A stretch of DNA of 64,000 nucleotides from Camellia lanceoleosa (lineage: Eukaryota > Streptophyta > Magnoliopsida > Ericales > Theaceae): the NCBI GenBank assembly GCA_025200525.1, contig CM045767.1:118604021-118668020 (forward strand), in the 5' to 3' direction. Below, in pieces: positions 58,350 to 64,000 of the stretch (within the stretch, counting starts at the first letter, position 1; every line of letters begins with the position of its first letter). A program made the position numbers and the translations under genes. The notes below the pieces were generated by a model. The model had not been told where the DNA came from. It did not search any database and saw nothing but the letters and a program-made list of their open reading frames with translations.

Positions 58350-58546
58350 TCGTCTATAGAACCCATAGCAGATAAAACATTTCATTCTCAACATAGGAAT
58401 TCCTTTGTTGTCTTATCATCATTCAATTCTTATCTCTCATAGTCAGAAACACACACACACATGCACACATGTTATGCCATGCTCTATATCTTTTCTAATG
58501 CACCCTACAGCTCTTATGGACACGTGTGTGGGTAAATTACTCGTGC

Positions 58547-58558
58547 GCTCTGATACCA
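58547..58558 (-). other. Primer-binding site, initiator-Met tRNA type (copy 2)
   Basis: TGGTATCAGAGC on the - strand, three bases from the LTR end at 58562, the same as in copy 1. Confidence 0.9.
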
Positions 58559-58561
58559 CTC

Positions 58562-60581
58562 TGTCACGCCCCGAATTCGCCCCTAAAAGTTCGGTAACGT
58601 AACCGGCCAGTAATCCTAGATTACCACAGGCCTATCTGTACATAACATAAATAAAAGGGGCTCGCGGAAGCGAAATAGCAAAACTAATAGTCCAAAGAGC
58701 TGTGCATAAATATGAACATAGATTTACATGCCAAAAATGTTAATTTACCCACCAACTACATATCATGTATCCAGAAATTCATGTACAAACATATAAAACA
58801 TATACATCAGCCACATATACAACTGAAACAAAACACATACGGCCTTTCAGGCCTAGCCCAACTCGGGGCACACATAACTCTGGTGGCTTCAAAACGGCGG
58901 CTCGGTGCAAGACCCCGCCTAGGCTTGACTCCCCGACTGCTCACCTATAAAATACATATATACGGGGGTGAGCTAAAGCCCAGCAAGTAACATTAACGTA
59001 AAGGGGTAATGAACGAATTCCACATAACATATATCCGTAAACAAATCCTCGCAAACATAATCAATTCATATCAGAACATAATAATGGCATACTCCACAGA
59101 ACATAACATAACAGAACGTCTTCCGACTAGAGTAATCAGTTCCGGATACTGATTAAACACATATCGTCACAATGAAGTGACTAACGAGATCTCGTAAACT
59201 GGTCATGGACCCGCATTTTCATGCCGTCCCCCATGACTTAGGACTATCTATGGATGCCATACTACATTTGCAAATCAGGATATTCGTTCACACAGAAAGC
59301 ATTATCATTTCAGAAAACATAATATAGCTTAGCATTTTCAGAACATATGTTGTAAGAACATAACTTTACAGAAATGTTACTTACAGAGGGTTTCCGAAAC
59401 CGATGGCACGGTCTTCGAGATTTGACCTGTCAAATACCGACATATATAACACAATTCTTCAATACATATAGCCATAGAATCAAACAATTGTGTATTCCAA
59501 TCTTACTCTAATTAAATACTCATTCTCATATAGGTCACATATTCCTTCCTTATTTTAATTCATTTCATATAATTCTTTCTTATCACCAATTATCAATAAA
59601 TCACATGGTTTATGTTATCTAGTTTCCTTACTTTATTTCACTTCATGACAAATTAGTCTTTCTTTCCATAATTCATTTCATAAAACTAAGTGTTCATGCT
59701 AGATTATTCTTTACTTAATTACATGTAAATGAGGTACTAAATGCATGCCAATAATACATTAAATTCAAGCACATGAAGGTCCAAGAAGTAGAAAATATCA
59801 GAAAGGCCAAAAACATTTAAGAAACCATTTAATTTAACCATGAATTTCATAAACCACACCCAAAACATTTGAAACCATTTTCAATACACAAGACCAAGGC
59901 CAAAACATTTTAAAAAGTATTTGGTTTAGCCATTAAAACTTAAGACCAAAACCCACATAAATCTATTAAGGATCAAACCATGATTTAACCATAAATTCAT
60001 GATCATATACTATGGATGCTCAAGATGCAACTTAGATGAAAATACAACACAACCTCTCTATTTTTCATAATTTCTCTTCAATTCCACTTACATACCATGA
60101 AATTATGCATGAACTTACTTTATTTCAAGAATTTAGAGAGAGATTCTTACCTTAATTTGGCTAATTAGAGAGAATTAAGCTTGTTCCCCTTTTTCTCCTC
60201 TTCTTCCCGTATTCTCTCTCTCTCCCTCCTTTAGATATTTCTTATCTTGTGTTTTTGAGTCAACAAAGGTCAAACACCTTTATCCATAAAGCATATATAT
60301 CAAATAAATTCATTTGTGCCAAAACTTTGAGCCAAACATGGCCTAACGAATCGCATTTAAATTCAGTCTTCAATTTATCGTTTCGAATGGTTCTAAATAT
60401 TCCCGGTATCACATAGGCGTGCTCAATTTCAATTTCTGAACCCGTTTCGGTCATCGATTTCAGTCCCGAAGCTGCAGTTCCAACATATATTTTTCTACTT
60501 CAAATAGAAAATTCCCAATTAATTCATATTAATGCGTCGTTAATTACTGATAATTGTGACGTATATTCCGGGGTCATTACA
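58562..60581 (-). repeat. LTR (5' in sense) of gag-only element copy 2
   Basis: 2020 bp, TGTCACGCCCCGAATTCG to GGGGTCATTACA. Confidence 0.9.
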
Positions 60582-60630
60582 TTTGTGATCGCCATATTTG
60601 GGCTGAAATGTAGAAAGTCATACAAACAGT
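60582..60630 (-). pseudogene. CAS: 5' part of the captured CAS fragment
   Basis: Continues the CAS exon from the far side of the gag-only element. On the - strand TTCTACATTTCAG, a plausible splice acceptor, precedes the frame that runs into FRPSFASLPISTT after the insertion. An ATG (60595-60593) is present here but opens a different frame. Beyond about 60635 the sequence is (CT)n and unrelated. Confidence 0.6.
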
Positions 60631-60637
60631 GTTTTTA

Positions 60638-60669
<32 letters not shown>

Positions 60670-60853
60670 TTATTATTATAGAGAAGAGTAAGAAGATGAT
60701 GGTATAATAGTCAATTTACATGTTCTGTTAACAGAAGTTAATGTGTGTTTTGGTCTACATACCACGTGGGAGTTGTGTGGTGATTTTCAAATGTCAGAGA
60801 TCCACACCCAACTCAAAACACAGGGGGTAAAGTGAAGTTTGCTCAAAATTAAA

Positions 60854-61519
60854 ATAGTCTACTAAAATAGCCAACTTTTCTAAAACCCACACATATATAT
60901 TTTGACTTTTCCATTAGTCCACAACTCAAATGAAAAAAAAAAGGGATTTGGAATGCCTGATGTGTTGCTTTATGGGCTCATTTTGAGATTTGTTTTGATA
61001 ATTCGAACCGTTTATGTTTTAGAGTATATTGAGTAAAATATACTTGCAAAAAATTAAGTTAATTAGATATTTTTAACCCTTTCTCCACGCACATTTGTAT
61101 TCATTTTAATACTTTAAATCATAATGTCATTTATTTTTGTAGATACAAATGTGAGTAGATAAAAAGGTTAATGATATCCGATTAATTTAATTTTTTATAG
61201 ATATATTGTACTTGATGTACTTTAAAATTTAAACGGTTCGGATTATCAAAACGGATCCCGAAATAAACTCACAAGACAATACAGTAGTGTTTGTTGTGCT
61301 AAGGGCACATTAGGCACCCCAAATCCAAGAAAAACTAAAATGAGAGAGTAAGATTTATTTTGGAAAGTAAGTTGAAAATTAATTTTTTGATCTTTTTAAT
61401 TTTTTTAAAAAATATGTAAAAAAATAAAAATGTGATGTAACCTTAAAAAAAAAAAACTAAAAATCAGCTTTTTCTGCTTTTAATTCAATTTACAAAATGG
61501 GCCTAATTTAACCCTTTTA
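60854..61519. other. AT-rich spacer with a foldback MITE
   Basis: No gene. It contains the inverted-repeat sequence at about 60968-61278 and AT-rich DNA on both sides. Confidence 0.55.
60968..61278. repeat. Foldback MITE with ~130-bp arms
   Basis: The left arm (60968-61100) and right arm (61142-61278) are inverted copies: TTTTGATAAT(T/C)CGAACCGTTTA, AAAAAATTAA.TTAAT and ACA.TTTGTAT pair in order. Only about 40 bases of loop. TSD not identified. Confidence 0.7.
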
Positions 61520-62076
61520 GAGCATCCGCATCAGACTCTTTAAATTTTTACTCAAATTAAAGCTGAAAAACCTATTTTGCTATTTTAGCTAGTCACCCAC
61601 TACATTAAACTTTCAATTCTAATTCAATCCTATTAAAATAATATTTTTTATTCTTTCTTTTTTATTAAATTGATGAGGTGTCACCTAAGTAATTCTTAAA
61701 AAATGTAAAAATGCAAAAAAATAAAAATAAAAAATGGCGTTGACCGGTCGACCGGTCGGTTGACCAGTTGGTCAACTCGCCGATTGACTGTTTAGACTAA
61801 TTTTTAGCATTTTTCATTCTTTTGCTATAGACACTCACGGAACATTCGAGTAGACAACTGACTTAAAAATTTTGGCCCAATTTTACTACAGAAAATATAA
61901 TAAAAAATTATGTTACGAATGAACAATGTTTCAATAAAGTTATTGAGGTAGTATAACAAATTTAATAAAATGTTAATTTAGAAAAAATTTATTTAGACGA
62001 ATTAAAGAATAATTTTGTAATTTATTAAATATATTTTAATTTTTTATTATTTTAATTATGCCTGATGCGGATGCCA
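61520..62076. mobile_element. Tourist-like (PIF/Harbinger) MITE upstream of the second RING-H2 gene
   Basis: Ends GAGCATCCGCATCAG and, on the other strand, TGGCATCCGCATCAG, flanked by TTA on both sides (61517-61519 and 62077-62079), the 3-bp target of this superfamily. 557 bp, no reading frame. It contains a palindrome-rich stretch with several TTGAC words at 61739-61790. Confidence 0.7.
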
Positions 62077-62293
62077 TTATGGGTAGCAGTCTGATGGTAC
62101 TTTAAAATTTCCCAACCAACTCGAGCAATGTAATCATTCTTATTAAAAGCCAAACAAGATCGAGACAGTACTGCTCCATTATTTTATCAAGAATTCGACA
62201 TTTCTGAGGCGGCTAGTAGCTAGCTACTTCCCAAAAAACAAAACAAAGAAAAAAAAAACCAACAACAATTACCACCACCACCTTATCTCCACC
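62077..62293 (+). promoter_or_regulatory. Proximal promoter and leader of the second RING-H2 gene
   Basis: About 215 bases between the MITE and the ATG. The leader is AC-rich (CAACAACAATTACCACCACC just before the start), typical of plant 5' untranslated regions. No certain TATA box. Confidence 0.4.
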
Positions 62294-62836
62294 ATGCACA
62301 GCCCTCCACCGCCGCTTCTCACCGCACCCATCTCCCCCCCTCCGGTGACCCACTCTTCCATCTCCAACCACGCCTCGCCTTCACTCTCTTTCCTCTCCAT
62401 CCTCATCCTCGTCGCCGTAATGTTTCTCATGTATGCCGCCTTCTTTGCCATCAATTGCCCTCCAAACCCTGTCACCAGGCTTGGCCGGAGCTCCGGTGAA
62501 CTCGCCGGAAATCCAAGAACCCACAACCCAATTGCCAATAACACGGACCACCTAGTTTCCAGCGTGACATACAAGGCGGCTGCGCACGGCGGCGAGTGTC
62601 CTGTGTGTTTGTCGGCGTTTATGGATGGGGAGGTTGTGAGAGAAGTGAACGTATGTAAGCACTTGTTTCACTCTGCTTGTATTGATATGTGGCTCTGTTC
62701 GCACTCTGATTGTCCGGTTTGTCGGGCTTTTATCGGCACGAGGAGGTCGAAACCATCACGGCCACCGGCAGCGGCGGCGGACGGCAGTGAAGGTGATATC
62801 CGGCAAGGCTTGCCTGACTCTGCTAGCTTGGTTTGA
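62294..62836 (+). CDS. RING-H2 finger protein, ATL-type E3 ubiquitin ligase
   Basis: Intronless, 180 codons. A Pro/Ser-rich N-terminus of about 30 residues, one membrane segment (about 32-53), a short GLD-like region that is poorly conserved, and a RING-H2 finger with ligands C102, C105, C121, H123, H126, C129, C140 and C143 (same spacing as in the gene at 1676), W133 and the CPVCR ending. The C-terminal tail is short and basic, then acidic. Expected role: membrane-anchored ubiquitin ligase; substrate unknown. Same strand as the other ATL gene, but the two proteins differ strongly outside the RING, so they are distant family members rather than recent duplicates. The ATG at 62294 has an ACC context and precedes the membrane segment. 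No defect seen. Confidence 0.93.
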   Translation: MHSPPPPLLTAPISPPPVTHSSISNHASPSLSFLSILILVAVMFLMYAAFFAINCPPNPVTRLGRSSGELAGNPRTHNPIANNTDHLVSSVTYKAAAHGGECPVCLSAFMDGEVVREVNVCKHLFHSACIDMWLCSHSDCPVCRAFIGTRRSKPSRPPAAAADGSEGDIRQGLPDSASLV

Positions 62837-64000
62837 TTTTTGTAATATGGAATTTGTATCTTGAGGAGGTTTTGATTTTGTTAGTGGGTTTGGTTAGTTG
62901 GGAAATATTGCACCTATATGTTGTCTTCTTCTATGGATCATTTGGAAAAGAAAATTGTTTGAAGGTCTGAAATCAACGGTTTGAATTTGGCTCGAAACTC
63001 AAAACAACGTTGTTTTAGGTTTCATTTTTTTTCTTTTCTTTTTCTTCCTTTTCTTTCTTTCTTTTCTTCTTCTTCCTTTTGAACACAGAGGTGAAAGAGA
63101 GAAACAAAGGCGAGAGGCGAGAGAGAGAAAGGAGAAAGAGAGAGAGAAGACGGAGGAAAAGAGGAAGGAGAAGAACGAAGGGAGAAGAACGACGAGCTGT
63201 GTAAACGGTGATGGCGACGGAGAGACGGAACGACGAGCTGTATAAACGATGATGGCGACAGAGAGACGTTGCTTCTTCCTCTGTTTTTCTTCTTTCATGT
63301 GGGTTGTTGGTTTGCTGGGTTTGTTAATTTTGATTTTCATGTGAGTTGTTGATTTTGATTTTCATGTGCGTTTGCTGGGTTTGTTGAATTTGATTTTGCT
63401 GGGTTTAATTTTTTTTTTTTTTGAGTTTTTGTTTTTTATTTTGATTCAATAACTCTCTCAATTGAAAGTTCAAAACAGAAGGAAGAAGGGAAGGGAAGGA
63501 AGAAGGCAGAAGAGAAGGGAAGGAATTATAGTTTCAAGCTCCACGTGCATCAATTTTTTGGAGGGAAACCAATTTCGAGCCATTCGAGCTCTTACATATT
63601 CGGGCTTTGTACTAGAACTGTTTGGAAAAAGATTATGCTACTGTTTGTAACTGCCTTTTTTTAGTTCACTTTTTAACTATTTTAAATCGGTTGAAAAGTT
63701 TGTTTGGATTGATTTTTTCAATTTTTTTTAATTTTTTAAAAGAAAAAATGAAATGATTACGGTTTGAGTATGATATTTTATCTTAGGATAAATTACAAAT
63801 ATATTTCCTGAGATTTGTTTAAAATACGAATTGTCCATTATGATTTGAAAAATTATAAATACCTTTTTATCAGAATTTTTTATTTAACGAAATTAATTGA
63901 AAAAGTAAAATTTCTAATTGTTCACCTATATAATAATAAAATTGTCTGAATTATTAATTAAAATAAAATTTTAACATTATTAAAAACTATTAATTAATTT
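62837..64000. other. 3' flank of the second RING-H2 gene
   Basis: No gene recognised. GA-rich, purine-biased DNA at 63085-63185, a 42-bp tandem duplication at 63186-63269 (GAACGACGAGCTGT.TAAACG then ATGATGGCGAC-like words), then AT-rich sequence to the window end. Confidence 0.5.

Larger units (their letters stand above)
54837..60581 (-). mobile_element. gag-only LTR retrotransposon (TR-GAG type), copy 2
   Basis: LTRs 54837-56834 (1998 bp) and 58562-60581 (2020 bp), perfect TSD TTTGT (54832-54836 and 60582-60586). The 1.73-kb interior on the - strand has primer site TGGTATCAGAGC (58558-58547), gag, and purine tract AAGTTGGGGAGAA before the LTR at 56834. Same design as copy 1, but a diverged subfamily. 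No pol. It sits in the captured CAS fragment of the Mutator-like element. Confidence 0.92.
49415..60844 (-). mobile_element. Mutator-like element with captured CAS gene fragment, split by two retroelements
   Basis: Inverted ends: GGGCAAACCTCACTTTACCC from 49415 and, on the other strand, GAGCAAACTTCACTTTACCC from 60844. The similarity continues about 110 bases. Flanks are AAAACTAAA (49406-49414) and AAAATTAAA (60845-60853), a 9-bp duplication with one change, as for Mutator elements. After removing the solo LTR (50609-54515) and the gag-only element (54837-60581) it was about 1.77 kb. No transposase. It carries part of a host gene (54519-54836 and 60582-60630) and a GC-rich patch at about 49960-50130 that may be another captured piece. 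This is the structure called a Pack-MULE. Confidence 0.82.

Noticed and set aside
60593..60595. ATG at the CAS fragment as a start of a new gene
   Set aside because: It opens a frame different from the CAS-like one and runs into the intron without a recognisable product.

Overview
The window is nuclear DNA of a flowering plant, probably a eudicot. This rests on two intronless RING-H2 (ATL-type) genes, plant Ty3/gypsy lineages, Mutator-type elements with 9-bp target duplications, Tourist-like and foldback MITEs, a Cassandra-like TRIM carrying 5S rRNA sequence, and a fragment of the chloroplast calcium-sensing receptor gene (CAS). The species cannot be told from the sequence.

Only two ordinary genes are visible: an ATL E3 ligase gene at 1676-2197 and a second at 62294-62836, both on the + strand. 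Almost everything between them is transposable element, and the nesting can be read from target site duplications (TSDs). A non-autonomous Mutator-like element lies at 2899-5400 (TSD AATTTGTGC). A degenerate Athila-like Ty3/gypsy element spans 8102-48662 (TSD ATCCT). It has been hit by a solo LTR in its own 5' LTR (9068-11008, TSD CAATT), by a second solo LTR inside gag-pol (13069-20875, TSD TAGAG) that itself contains a gag-only element (14246-19672), by an 18.8-kb Tat-lineage element (22482-41256, TSD CCTAG), and by a truncated LTR of that Tat family (43699-47638). The Tat element's 3' LTR contains the TRIM (38885-39492, TSD GGCCA).

A second cluster is a Mutator-like element at 49415-60844 that had captured two exons and the intron between them of CAS. 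It was later split by a solo LTR (50609-54515) and by a second gag-only element (54837-60581, TSD TTTGT).

The most unusual object is the Tat element. Between pol (to 29790) and its 3' LTR (from 37925) it carries, on the opposite strand, two genes with introns: a six-exon plant mobile domain (PMD) gene and a DUF7745-like gene. Every PMD intron is phase 0 with GT-AG borders. Being antisense explains how introns can survive passage through a sense RNA intermediate. Both genes are damaged (one in-frame TGA each, plus a probable homopolymer frameshift in PMD). The same GGCCGGCC palindrome cluster lies in the element's LTR and just upstream of each antisense gene, which suggests a shared promoter module.

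The left and right LTRs of both gag-only elements are identical over long stretches but differ in dense patches at CpG-rich motifs. I read this as probable consensus error, so some apparent frameshifts in the window may not be real.
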